Source of the DNA: Citrus sinensis
Taxonomy: Eukaryota > Streptophyta > Magnoliopsida > Sapindales > Rutaceae
Direction: 5' to 3'
Assembly (NCBI RefSeq): GCF_022201045.2
Contig: NC_068564.1
Coordinates: forward strand, 5,642,001 to 5,706,000
DNA length: 64,000 nucleotides
The notes beneath the pieces are model-generated. The model made no database searches, had not been told where the DNA came from, and saw only the letters and a list, made by a program, of their open reading frames with translations. Below are positions 22,947 through 34,277 of the stretch, piece by piece (within the stretch, counting starts at the first letter, position 1; the number at the start of each line of letters is the position of its first letter). The position numbers and the translations under genes were made by a program.

Positions 22947-22955
22947 ACAAAAATA

Positions 22956-24004
22956 TGTCCACAGAAAATTTTACAAGAGTAGGTTTTTTTGACACCCCTC
23001 AAAATTCCTCATAAATCCCCTTTTCGACAAATTAATTGATTCTTATTTTGTTTGGGAGTTTAAGTAAGCATTTAAATAAATTTTTCTTTTAGCAAATATT
23101 TTACGTCCACCTTATTTCATAATTTATATTTATATTTTTAATTTTTAACTAAAAGTATTTTTTAACAAAAATTGTGAGAGTTTAGAGTTATGGAGATAGA
23201 AATTATAATAAGAAAATAATTTAAGATTTTGGGATTTACATGTTTAATAAAAAAAACTGAAAAGGGATATTTTTTAGTGTGAAATTTTATAGGAAAATAG
23301 TTAATTTTAATATATAGTTTGTATTTGTAACTTAAATTAGAGGTATTTTAGGAAATAAAATTTAATTAAAAAGGGTTGGGGAAGGGTGGATTGGGGTGCT
23401 GGTGTTTGTTAAAACTTAAAAGATCCAATTTTGCAACGGGATGGCATTAGCAAGGGAAGGGGACATGATTGTCATCTCCATGCAACATCAAAAATTAAAA
23501 ATAAATTGAAAAAAGTGGAAAGCTTAAATCGATACTATAAGTTCCTAACCCGATTGGCTTTCAAAAACACAAAAATAAGCCTAAATCCCACAAGACAGGA
23601 AATTTTGACATCCCTCGGGTTACGCTTTCTTTTATAACCATTAATTAACCATAATTTAAAAAAAAAAAAAAAAAGGAAAAGGGAAAAAAATATTCAATGA
23701 TAAAATTTGTACTCATGTTTGAAGGCTTATCAAAAAGAAGAAATAAACAATGAAAATTAAGTAATTAAGGGTGCTACAAGAGATACGAGGTTGGAAATTT
23801 GCTCACTTAAATGAGGAAAAGATTGAATTGTGTTTTTCAAAAAAGTGAAATCAGTTAATAATAATAATTATTATGAGGAATATATGAATTTGTATAAGTT
23901 ATAATTAATAAAGATTAATCGCTACCTAAGATTTTTCTAATTGTAGTTTTTCTTTAAAAAAAACTATTGTTCATATAATATTATACTAATTTACTGTTGG
24001 CCTA
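22956..24004. other. AT-rich intergenic spacer
   Basis: Non-coding; contains A/T homopolymers (for example at 23659-23675). I see no gene or bordered element. Confidence 0.4.
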
Positions 24005-24007
24005 TCA

Positions 24008-25556
24008 GGGTGCGTTTGGGATTGAGGTGCTGTAGTTTCTGTTGTCGAAAAAAAGCTGTGACTATAAAATAAAAATTAATAATATGTAGTAAATATAAAT
24101 TTTAAATAATAATTTTGACAAAATTATTAAAAATATAATAATTTTTTCATTATACAAGTGAAAAATTATAGGGTAAATTTTAGGGACCTCCCCTGAGGTT
24201 TGAAGTATTAACACTTTAATAGAATGTATTGATGTAATTACACATACCTCCCTTGCCGTTAGTATAAAAATACGTATGGTGTTAGTATAAAAGGATAAAT
24301 ATGTAAAAGCTTATTTAAAATTCAAAATAATTCAAAATTAAAGCTTTGAGTTCTTGATGTCTGCGAAATCTTACTTGTTTTACACTATTATCTAGTGGTG
24401 TGTAATGACCAGTGGACAAAAGTAAAAAAAATCTTCATAAAATAAAGTTTGCACTTAGCTTTCTCTTTCATCTAAGCAACACCCAACCATTTTCGTCTTC
24501 CTAAGGCTGTGAAGAAGCAGCTGCATTTGTCCAAAACCTTTTCAAGATTAAAAAACATTTTAGCTTCAATTACGAACAAGATGAGTTCTTATGGTGGCCC
24601 AAGTCTTCCATGAAGCGACTACCAGCGGCGAATGACTTCATCCGCAACAGGAGTGAGAAAGAGATAATCTGTAGATGATTTTGTTGAACCTGGCTTAATT
24701 AAACATGAAAATGGGTTCTTTGTATTTTGAATTTTTTTTTTTGTGCATGTTGATTTCAACAACTGTGGGTTTTGATTTTCTTCATTTTGAGCTAATCAAA
24801 GTGTAATGATAGAAAGCTTTAGCCTTTATGTAAATTTTGATTTAAAAATTATTGGATTTATCACTGTTATGAAGTTATTCTGCACTGAGCAAAGGAATGA
24901 AAAGAGAAAAAAAATCTTTTCTCAGTATTTTTTCTTGACTTATCCTTGTTTTGAATTCTTTTGCGTCATCATCGTCCGTAATTGATTAATTTACAGTTGG
25001 AAACTAGAGAGACTCGAACAAAATCGTAGCTTATATGGCATCTCCTAGTTGTAGAGATATAGTGATTTTATTTTAAACTACTTTGGCATGTTTTCGGCAC
25101 CTATTAGAATTTTCGACAATTTTGTGCTGGTTTCACAATTTTTTTTCTTGTTTTCTTTGCCACTCCTACTGCATTCTCTTTTTTGGTTTATTTTAAGTTG
25201 TGGTAGCTGGTGAAAAGATTGATTATATTTTATGGCAATTCATCAGTTGCATGTATCCATCGGTTCTCATCCATTTTATTTAATAATTTATTATTTTTGC
25301 GGGAAGAGTGTTTTAGTAATTTTAACAGTCAACTAACGGTCAACTTAACTGGTAATTAACAGCGAGAGAGGTATGTGTAATTGCATCAATACATTTTATC
25401 AAAGTATTAATACTTCAAACCTCAGGGGAAGTCCTTAAAAATTACCCAAAAATTATATTAATATAACTTTCAAGCTACAACAGCTAGTGTTTACCAAACA
25501 CTTTTATGTTGTAACTTAAAAGTTACAGCTGCCCAACTTCAATCACAAACACACCC
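24008..25556. mobile_element. Tourist/PIF-like MITE split by a nested element
   Basis: Ends GGGTGCGTTTGGGATTGA and, reversed, GGGTGTGTTTGTGATTGA form terminal inverted repeats, flanked by TCA on both sides (24005-24007 and 25557-25559). The GGGTGCGTTTGG end and 3-base duplication suggest the PIF/Harbinger superfamily, although TWA is the commoner target. Removing the nested insert leaves about 262 bases, a normal MITE size. Confidence 0.7.
24171..25447. mobile_element. Mutator-like element nested in the MITE
   Basis: 1,277 bases with long (about 95-base) terminal inverted repeats (GGGTAAATTTTAGGGACC and, reversed, GGGTAATTTTTAAGGACT) and an identical 10-base flank AAAAATTATA at 24161-24170 and 25448-25457, that is a 9- or 10-base duplication. 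Unlike the other small elements here, the interior (about 24400-25250) is less AT-rich and reads like host transcript plus intron, so it may be a Pack-MULE. No transposase is encoded. Confidence 0.85.
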
Positions 25557-25559
25557 TCA

Positions 25560-25986
25560 ATCTAATATAAGAAACATGCACCACGAAACTTGAGAAGCAC
25601 AAGTAGAAGTCCTACGAAAATGAAGAAAAAAAAATAAGCATGTTAGGACTTCAATGCTAAGATTTTAGTTTCCCTCCTATTGACCAGTATAGATTGGAGG
25701 ATTAAAAAAAAATCCTGTACTAATTAATTTGCCCATACATGTAACATATACGTGTTAAGCTTTTATTATTAATAATAATAAAATTAGGCTAATCCCAAGC
25801 ATACTTACAAAAGAGCACGAAAGTTTACATAACAGACCATAACCACAACAGAAAATTTACACAACTTTGAAAAGACAAGAGCTTAATTAACAAAGTCTCA
25901 AGAATTTACGAACTAAACAAGTAGCAAACGATACATTAAAAAAAAAAAAAAAAAAGGTCCACTTATTTGAATAGTATTCATGCAAG
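25560..25986. other. 3' flank of P450-3
   Basis: AT-rich spacer with a poly(A/T) tract at about 25939-25955 (plus strand). It probably includes the P450-3 3' UTR. Confidence 0.4.
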
Positions 25987-27625
25987 CTAATGGCTGGCTA
26001 CAAAAAGCTTCAAATGTGGAATCGGATAGCACACAAGTGGTGTAGCCATTTCTGCTGCAAAACCTGACCCTGTGCTCAAATCAACCTTCTCCCCATCCTT
26101 AACTTTCCAATCGAAGCACTGAACCAAGGCTCCCACAGCTGCATGCATCACTAGCATTGCAAGTGATGCACCGGGGCATCCTCTGCGCCCGCTCCCAAAT
26201 GGAAGGTACCGAAAATTCTGACCCTTAAATTCCATTTGATGCTCGCCAATTTTCTCACCAGAGCTCTCCAGGAACCTCTCAGGCACGAACTCATCAGGAT
26301 TAGCCCACAACTCAGGGTCTCTCATTATGGCATACACGTTAACCAGCACTCTTGTTTTGGCCTTGACGAGGGAGCCATTGACCATGCAATCTTCGGCACA
26401 TTCTCTGATGATCAGCGGTGCTGAAGGGTGAAGCCTTAGTGTTTCGCGGATTACAGCTCGAAGGTAAGGCAGATTTTGGACGTCCGATTCTTTGACGAGC
26501 CTGTTGGGTCCAACAACTGCATTGATCTCTTCTCTAAGCTTATTGAATGCTTCTGGACGATTCAGGAGCTCCCCCATGGCCCATTGCATCGCTGCTGACG
26601 ACGTGTCGGTGCCAGCCATGAATACATCCTGGTTAAAGCAAAATAGATTACTTTATGAAGGAAGGCGGCTAATTAGAACAGATTTTAAATGTTAAACTTA
26701 CGAGCAAGAAAGACTTGATGTCCTTTTTAGTTAACTTGAGTTCTGCATTTGAGTCCCTATATATCTCCAACAAAATATCCATCAAATCCTTCCTTTGATC
26801 AGCATCAAAGCCCCTGATGGCCTCCTCTTCATGTTCCTTCAAGATCCTCTCCACAATCCGATCAAACTTGTGCAATGCAGACACAAGCTTCCTCCCGCTT
26901 CCAGAGAAGTCAAATATTTTGAAAGGTCCCAAAACATCGCCTACACTTACTTTACCTGCAAGCTCCAAGCAAGTCCTGACCAGCCCCTCAATCTCTTTGG
27001 CTTCGTTGTGGCTCCCCGAACACCGCGTGCTCATAGCCATCCTGCAAATAGTATTGTTTGTCAAAGTTGTTAGTTCACTGCTCAAATGACAAGGCTTTCC
27101 TTCTCTGTAACACTTCATCACCGACTCCACGAGCTTGATCTTCTCTTGCTCGCGTACGTCGATGAACATATCAAGCTGAGGAACTGCTAAGAGCCTTGTC
27201 ATGCATAGCTTCTTCATGAACCTCCAGTAGTCACCATACTGAGCAAGAACAAATCTTGATCCTCGGTATATGAAGTACTCTGAGGAACCAAATTCGGGTC
27301 TAGAGGAAAAGTTGAGCTCTTGGGTTTTGAATATCTCTTTGGCAACATCAGCATTGGATACAACGACACATGCTGAGGCACCAAGACGAATCTGCATGAG
27401 AGGGCCATAGCGGCGAGCCAAGGTTTGGAAGGATTTTGGCAGGACTTTTCCTACAAGGTGAAGATGACCGATTAACGGAAGCGCAGGAGGGCTAGGTGGG
27501 GTTGAAGTTGGACTGAGAGCTGGTTTTAAGTAGGTCTTGATGAAAGAGTGAATCAAAAGGGCAGTGATGAACCAAATCAAGAACACGAGGTAGAATAGCA
27601 AGTCACCAGCAGTAGTGATAGCCAT
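25987..27625 (-). CDS. Cytochrome P450 (CYP93/CYP705-like), paralogue 3
   Basis: Two exons, 26702-27625 and 25987-26628, with a 73-base phase-0 intron (donor GTAAGT, acceptor CCAG), give 521 residues. The start MAITTAGDLLFYLVF leads into a membrane anchor and the hinge PPSPPALPLIGH. The I-helix keeps the canonical AGTDTSS (313-319). K-helix RETLR, FVPERF and the haem loop PFGSGRRGCPG (Cys near 459) are intact, so this should be a normal ER-bound monooxygenase. It shares exon structure with the other two genes but is more diverged and lacks their long introns. An out-of-frame ATG overlaps just 5' of the start. CYP93/CYP705 placement is from memory; the substrate is unknown. Confidence 0.93.
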
Positions 27626-27700
27626 GGCATTAAGAATTTTAGATGACTTGTTGCCCTGAGCTTTTAGGTCTTTAAAGAGAGTGAACTTGTTGTAACAAGC

Positions 27701-27708
27701 TTATATAG
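27701..27708 (-). promoter_or_regulatory. TATA box of P450-3
   Basis: The minus strand reads CTATATAA about 76 bases upstream of the start codon, a good match to the plant TATA consensus at a position compatible with a short 5' UTR. Confidence 0.55.
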
Positions 27709-28699
27709 AGATTTTCTAGTGGCAAAATGAAAATATTTTCATACCCCAGTTTTTTATTTGATTAGTAGAACACGGCAATCAAAATTAAGTTAGAAACAGG
27801 ACAAACACAAAGCGTGTATATATAGCATTAGTATCCCCTCCTTGTATTTTTCTATCTAGCCTCTCCTTGTTTTTTAAATCTAATTGAAAAAATAGGCTCT
27901 ATTGTAAATAAGCTTAAAAGAACTGGCTTAATTGTCAATGACTCAATATTAAAATTCAAAACCCAATCTTAATCACTCGTTTAACGAAAAGAAATATAAA
28001 AAAAAAACACCCTTGTCCATGGATATATCTTTGTCATTGTCACGTGTTACATGTGTTAACGATATATGTAAATGAATGCATCCAAATTGCAAAATCATTT
28101 CACATTTTGATCATAGAAAAGGGGAATCTTTCCCCCGGATTTGACAAACAAGAGGTGGAGGAAACCTTGTACGGACTGAGATGGGGCTAGATTATGAAGC
28201 ATAATAAATCAATTAATATTTACAAATGAGATCATCGATTGATTGCAAAGTCTTAGACTTTTGATGAAATTATTGGCATCATAAACGTAATGTGAGAGGG
28301 AATTAGGTGTGGTCCTCATACGAACTTGATGTCATGATGTGGTCCTCAACATGACTAAGCACTGGGTAACTATCAATCTTAGGCTCCACTTTTGATTGGA
28401 AGAATTGGTTAAATTCTTAATTGATTCACCCTCCGCTGATGCATTTGAGGAGACACATCAAAGATAAATGGGTCCGATTTATTGACAATTTCTAAATTCC
28501 ATCCACATCAAAATATTGGCCTTTATCACTTTGGATTGGAATCTCAACTGCAATCATTGAAATCTTCGTAAACTGAATTGTAACAAAAATTTGAAATCCC
28601 CAATTGTATTGACTGCCTTGATCTTGAATGTGAAGAATCGATTTGCTAAATAGTTTAGCAAATAAACTTGTCCAGAGGTACTCATATCAAACCTGAGCA
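27709..28699. other. Spacer between P450-3 and the gene block
   Basis: Non-coding, moderately AT-rich. No bordered transposon or gene was found. It marks the transition from the P450/retroelement half to the gene-rich half. Confidence 0.4.
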
Positions 28700-28777
28700 T
28701 CAATGGGCACCATTATCGACTGCCGATACTATCTTTACTTGAACCTCCTCTGACTCATCACTACTCTTTCTTTTCTC
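28700..28777 (-). other. Isolated exon-like segment
   Basis: A good acceptor (TTGTGCAG) is followed by 25 open codons ending in a stop: EKRKSSDESEEVQVKIVSA, then VDNGAH. It looks like the last coding exon of a minus-strand gene. Its phase (0) does not fit the preceding small-protein exon (phase 1), and I found no other partner exon. It could be an alternative end, a decayed exon, or chance. Confidence 0.25.
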
Positions 28778-29311
28778 CTGCACAACAAGACCAGAATATG
28801 ATATCAGCATTGCGTGTGCAAAGGTGCACGAAAGATAAACATGTCACTGCATCAAACTGTAGGCTTAAAAGTAGAGATTGTATATATAGTTCAAACTTCT
28901 AACAAACAGATTGTTCTAAACCCAATTAGGAAAGCTTACCATCTGTTATTCTGTTTGCTCTCTCCTTGATGTCTTGGGAATGTTTGTTTTATGTACATTT
29001 CTACCACTGCTGTGACTATATTACAGTAATCATTGTAAAATAAATCTTTTCTACAAACACTATACACATGCATTTTCCAAAAATGCCAAAGGCTTCTCTG
29101 CAACGGACAATGATATTCCATTTTTCCAGTGAAACATTGAAGTTTCCTACATGAAAGTTTTGCCCACGAAAGAATTTCAGATAGAAGGCTGCTATTAGTT
29201 CTTTCCCATCTAAAATCTAATTATCAGGCAAATACTACTTGCTCCATAAGAAGTGGAACTCTGATCAAGTAAATAAGATGTGATGCTGCCTTGTACTCTT
29301 GTTTATTTACA

Positions 29312-29834
29312 TCAGCTTTCAACAACGAATTCAAATCTTGACTCGTCAACACATTTCTCTTCAGCAGGAATTGAAGGTGCTCCAGTTACACGAACTGCAT
29401 GGAATGAGTCGTGAATCGTGAATTAAAAACTATGCATCTTTCAGAACATCATTATCATAATACAGAAAACTTAACTATGAAAGAGAGTTTTGGCTTCTCA
29501 CACAACAATGAAACCACAAGGCTGAAAAGCCGCTGTGATTAAAACTGAGATTGACTGAAACAAAACCAAAGGAATTGGAAAAAAGAAATCAAAAAATCTC
29601 ATCAAAGATGATTAAAACAAAATATCACAAAATTTCATAACTTCTAGCATTTGGTAAGAAGTTCCATTATGCAAACAAATGATGATGACAGCAAATATAA
29701 GTGCAAAGAGACAAGGGTAAGCGAAACATACTTTTAATGAGTTAAGACTCACCTGAGAAATATCGGAATGCATCTCTCCTGATAGCCAAAAGGCTTATCA
29801 GAATGCATCCTGAGAATATCATAAATTTATCCAT
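29312..29834 (-). CDS. Small single-pass membrane protein, 54 residues
   Basis: Two short exons, 29753-29834 (82 bases) and 29312-29394 (83 bases), with consensus borders (CTCAG/GTGAGT donor, CATGCAG acceptor) keep one frame in phase 1 and encode 54 residues. The N-terminus MDKFMIFSGCILISLLAI is a membrane segment, followed by the basic stop-transfer-like RRDAFRY. A soluble tail VRVTGAPSIPAEEKCVDESR ends FEFVVES. Both exons are too short to stand out alone; the joined frame with both splice sites is the evidence. I recall no named family. It lies 0.65 kb downstream of the POLYCHOME-like gene on the same strand. It may be a signal-anchored endomembrane micropeptide, but its function is unknown. 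Confidence 0.6.
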
Positions 29835-30487
29835 CTAATACAGTTAGGAACAAGTAACAAAACTATCAATCAGAGTATCCAGGCAACCATTAAAAAATTG
29901 CATGTAAGAGTATAAGATACAAAACAAACTGAATTGGGACAGTGCCTGCTGAAAATTTATTGCAGGGATTGTAATACACTTTGTTAAAACTTCAAAAATG
30001 CATTTTGTGAACAAAACTTCCTTTCAGACAAATATTGTTATTCATTATTATCCTTGCAACAACATAGGCAAAGATCTAACAGAAGCAATGTAACAGAAAC
30101 TGAAATACAGATATTATATACATCATTAAACGATAGTACGTAAATTCCTACTTCAACCTTCAAAGAATGAAGGCAGCAAAAGAAATGACTACAGATCGCC
30201 AAGCTTTCAGCAAGACAGCAACAATGTTAAACAAGCAACAAGCACAATTGCCTACTCATCTATACAGTGATCTTAGCTGGATCTCAACAAACAAAAGAAA
30301 AGTATGGAAACTATTTGCTAAATCAAGATATGAGATCAAATAGAATGTCATCAGAGGATGACCAATGTCGGAAATGGTACAGATCATCAGAGGATGATCA
30401 ATCTCACTGCACAGGGCCCCTATCTCATCTTCCAATTTCTGGACGTTGCTGTCTCCTACAACAGAATTTGTGAGAGAATAACAGCAA

Positions 30488-32385
30488 TCAACGCATTGAC
30501 ATCAGAGTGCGAACTCTTTTTTCCCTCTCAGCCTTTTTAGCAGTTGGGGTTCTCTTCAATTTATTCAACTCCTCCATTACAACCTTCTCAACTTTGTCAA
30601 TTGAGTTCAGAAGTTTCTTCTGGGGTGTGAGAGACTCCAACTCTGCACCAGCCTGATTTGTGATATCAAGCAAAATCTTAGGCACTTTACCGATAGAGGG
30701 AGGACAAGCCTTCACACTTAAGGTTGGAGTTGGGGTCATCATAGAAATATTGTGCTCTGGCGGAGCACCTGACAGTGGCACAAAAGAATCATTGCCTCTC
30801 TGGCTGTGGGACATTGGACTCTCCATCTGTAGGCCTTCGACTTCTCCCAAATGAGCTCTTCTTCTTTCTATAGCCTAAAAAGCCAGAGTTAAAGTTATCA
30901 TTAATTGGGCTCAAGAAGAGCCTTGAATAAGGACAGCATATACAGAACTGCCAAAGAAATTTTACTTATGACTCAAATGAAGTCCACTGCTGTCTCTGAC
31001 TTAAGAATTGATGACCCCCAAAACAGAAGCAACTCTTTGGGGTTGGATTCCTGTTTTCAACAATAAACTCCCAGCCTCCCCCTAATTCACTGAACATGAT
31101 ATTTCCCAAAAGGAAATGTTCTGTTATCACCACAAGAACTGACCCCCATCAACATCAAAACAACTGTTTAAACAGACATGAACTGAACCAAAATTATCTA
31201 TTTGGAAAACTTAATGTCCAATGATATTTCTGGCCCAAGAATTGACCACCAAAAATACAGGAGTAACTCAGTCACTGGGGTTGAGAATTCTTGGCTTAAA
31301 CAGTATGTCTTCTTCAATAAACTGCTAAAATCAGGACCCATCCACGCCCTAATCACGGAAAGCAAATGTGACACCCCAACTACAAGATATGGGCAAAAGG
31401 AAATGCTATGACATCACCACAAGATCCAACTTGTCCCAATCAATGCAACATATTCAACATGCACAAACTGAAACAAAAATACGTATTTGCAAAACTGAAT
31501 CAAAATATCAACATAAAGCATCCAACAAAATCTGAAGCAAGACTACATTCCATTTATGCCCAATATAAAGAATGGCGATACATCAGAACATACAAAAAGA
31601 AACGCAACATATTCACTTGCTAAATACAAAGCCATCAATAATCTGACAAAAGAAAATATATACAACAGCAGTCCCTCTTCATATCTATTATGGGTTCATA
31701 TGATATCGAAGAACAGAAAGTAATTGAGTGACATGACCAAGTGGAAATGAAAAGGAACAATATTATCTCAAATGAAAAGATTGATATGGATCCTAAATTC
31801 GTTAAAACTGAACCTAATTCCTAAAGTGTGGGGCATATCTAACTAATGATAAAAGAAATTTCAAGTACCCAAGAATCCAGCACTAAGCAGAAACTCAAGT
31901 TCATTTCTATTTCAAAAAAACATAACCAAGAGTATAATAACACATTTCAAAATAAATAATAAAGAATCGGATTTCAGTTCAAAATCACTCGATAAAATTT
32001 CGAGCAATACCCTCACAACAGCAGTGATATCCCTAAGGGGCGTCCTCGGGTACCAAGAAGGTAACACGGTGCGGCCTCTCCTAGCAGCACTCCCCGCAGG
32101 CGTATTCTCTCTCCCGATTGGTCCACGTGTCACCGTTGCAGATCCAAAAGCATTCCTTCTTCCACGTACAACGCCACTCCTCGGGGTCCCCAATCCGCCA
32201 CCTCTTCCAGCAACTCTCGTTTGTACACGTGGCGTCGCAGCAGCTGCTCTACCGAGTGGAGATCCGAGCGGATTCGAAGCGCTTTCCGGCTCGTCTTGAA
32301 GGATTCCGAGAACTCCCTGCCGTCTTTGGGCAAAGACGACCGCGACGTCCACCGGCCTCACGAGCCTGTCACGTGCCTCCGGCAT
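30488..32385 (-). CDS. UVI4: POLYCHOME/UVI4-OSD1-type APC/C inhibitor
   Basis: Coding exons 32011-32385 and 30488-30874 (phase-0 intron, donor AGG/GTATTG, acceptor TTTAG/GCT) give 253 residues. The N-terminus [15 protein letters not shown], the [20 protein letters not shown] core and the C-terminal Met-Arg are hallmarks of the plant UVI4/OSD1 family. These nuclear proteins bind and restrain the anaphase-promoting complex, preventing premature endoreduplication or meiotic exit. All three APC/C-binding elements are visible: the GxEN box (GREN, 91-94), a D-box (RTPL, 114-117) and the MR tail (252-253). A 5' UTR intron is likely (donor at 32554-32559, acceptor at 32410-32411). An AACGG core, the mitosis-specific activator motif, lies about 500 bases upstream, weak evidence for G2/M expression. 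UVI4 and OSD1 cannot be told apart by eye. Confidence 0.92.
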
Positions 32386-32409
32386 TGTCTTTTCTTTTCT
32401 TGATTTCTC

Positions 32410-32559
32410 CTGGAAACTGCCGAAAAACAAGAAAAGTGATTAGCTTGCCAAGAAAATAAAGATCTCATAAATCCAAAGGACCATATTCGAAGAGACTGAT
32501 AAACCTCACATTTTTCACGAAAATGAAAATTTTCCTGAGAAACGAACACTTTAGCTTAC
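32410..32559 (-). other. 5' UTR intron of the POLYCHOME-like gene
   Basis: The minus strand shows TTCAAG/GTAAGC at the upstream end and TTTCCAG/GAGAAATC at the downstream end, 24 bases before the ATG. Inferred from splice consensus only. Confidence 0.55.
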
Positions 32560-32790
32560 CTTGAAGAGATGAAGAGCGCAGAAGAACGAAGAACAGGACG
32601 ACGATTTTGTTCTTTAAAAAGTTAAAGGGAGGAGAAGAAGGAGGCTAGGGTTTTGGCTGGGTATCTGCTGTGCATCAGAAAGATAAGAAGAAGAGAGAGG
32701 AGAGAGAAGCGAATTTGGCAAATTTTCGAAATGAAATTTTGGGCGGTCTTATAGAAAGAAAATGTGTTGTTGAGTTTCATCAGCCAAGCG

Positions 32791-32819
<29 letters not shown>
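32791..32819. repeat. A29 homopolymer
   Basis: An uninterrupted run of 29 A on the plus strand followed by (GAA)n, about 400 bases upstream of the POLYCHOME-like start codon. Confidence 0.95.
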
Positions 32820-32821
<2 letters not shown>

Positions 32822-33903
32822 AGAAGAAGAAGCACGTGCGGGAATGAGATTCGAAATTCAAATTTTCTCAAGAGCGGGCAATGGGAACGAGCCGTTTTGG
32901 TGTGTACATACAATTACTCTTTTGCCCTTATCAATTTAGGCGGACTTCGGGGTTGACATGATTTTAATTTTTAAACACCAATTTATTGGTTTAATACAAC
33001 TCAAATTCACCAATGGGCCTTTGATGATCTGATAGGAGAGTACCTGTACTAACAATAGTGAGAAAAAGAGTTCGAGAATAAATATCAATTATAATCTAAT
33101 AATATTAAAAAAAAAACATATAAGTTACAATGTAAATTATTTAAATATATCATTTTTTTTTGAATTGTTACAATATGGGGAAAGCCTACTACAAATCTTG
33201 ATACAAACACTGATGCGGTTTATTGGTCTAGTCTACTGAGCATAGATCATAATTCGATTCGTAATTATATTAAATGAATCAAATTGAATATTTATTTAAT
33301 AAACTAATCAAATACAAATTCTAAGATTTCAAATCGTTTAATAAACGAATTAAATCTGAATCAGCACAGCTTTGACCATATTCATTTACAATTTGATTTG
33401 AATTCAATTCGTTTATTCATTATGCCATTCTTAAAAATGAGTTGAGTAACAGCACCACAAATCTAAAAAGATTTCCGCTCCATTCCATTTATGGTGAGAA
33501 AAGTGACTTGAAATTTTTGTTACCAAGCAAAGGGGTTATATAGAGAAAATGAGGGGATAGCTTATTACAGTGAAAACAATCTTTCCAATGCATAGCTTCG
33601 AAATCTACTAGTAATATTGGGAAGATATCTACCCTTATTTCATATTTCATCAAAAAGTGATATAGCACCTAATTCATGGAATTACATGGAGACTATATAA
33701 CTAATTTTGTGGCAAAAAAAAAATCAAACTAAAAGCCAAAGATTAATAAAACAAGAGAAGAGAAGGGAGATCTAGGAAGAGAGGAGAAGGAAGAGAGAGC
33801 ACGTCAAAATTAAATTGAATGCCTTTAAAGTCGTACGGTTTTAAAGTTTTTCCGCACTTTAAAATTCCTGACTAGAAAACTACTATATATAGATATATAT
33901 ATT

Positions 33904-33989
33904 CATGTGGCTTAATAAAGTCAATTTTTAATATTGTTAAATTATACAGTTTTATAATACATTAAAAATTAAGTCTATTAAACCACATG
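33904..33989. repeat. Inverted repeat, possible tiny MITE
   Basis: Arms of about 31 bases (33904-33934 and 33959-33989) pair at roughly 26 of 31 positions; both ends read CATGTGG outward. No clear target duplication was found. Confidence 0.5.
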
Positions 33990-34012
33990 TCTTAACAGTG
34001 TGTTCACATTAA

Positions 34013-34013
34013 A

Positions 34014-34049
<36 letters not shown>

Positions 34050-34063
34050 TGTGTGTGTGTGTG
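34013..34063. repeat. Compound (AT)n(GA)n(GT)n microsatellite
   Basis: AT, then GA, then GT dinucleotide runs follow each other without a break. Confidence 0.95.
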
Positions 34064-34277
34064 AAAGTGACCAACTATATAAGCACATTGACATGACGTA
34101 TATAGCATACGGTGAATAAAGGTGATATTGTAGGTTATAAAGACAACATTGTGAAATAATGTTGTTCGTCATAAGATGAGTGATATTACACGCTAGACTT
34201 TTATTTATTTATTTTTGGATTAAGATACTTAGAACAGCTTTTCGTGTAGTTATATCTTATCAAATTTGTGGTGCTTC

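Larger units (their letters stand above)
32820..34261. other. AT-rich intergenic region
   Basis: Non-coding upstream region of the POLYCHOME-like gene. It holds a small palindrome at 33904-33989 and a compound microsatellite near 34013-34063. A stretch at about 33240-33430 with repeated ATTCGTTTATT motifs resembles decayed hAT MITE DNA but lacks clear ends. Confidence 0.4.

Noticed and set aside
5515..27625. A complete biosynthetic gene cluster
   Set aside because: Only P450 genes and transposons are present; no terpene synthase, methyltransferase, glycosyltransferase or other pathway enzyme lies beside them in this window.
32024..32459. Plus-strand open frames over the POLYCHOME-like first exon
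   Set aside because: They are mirror frames of a GC-rich minus-strand coding exon whose product matches a known family with correct splice sites.
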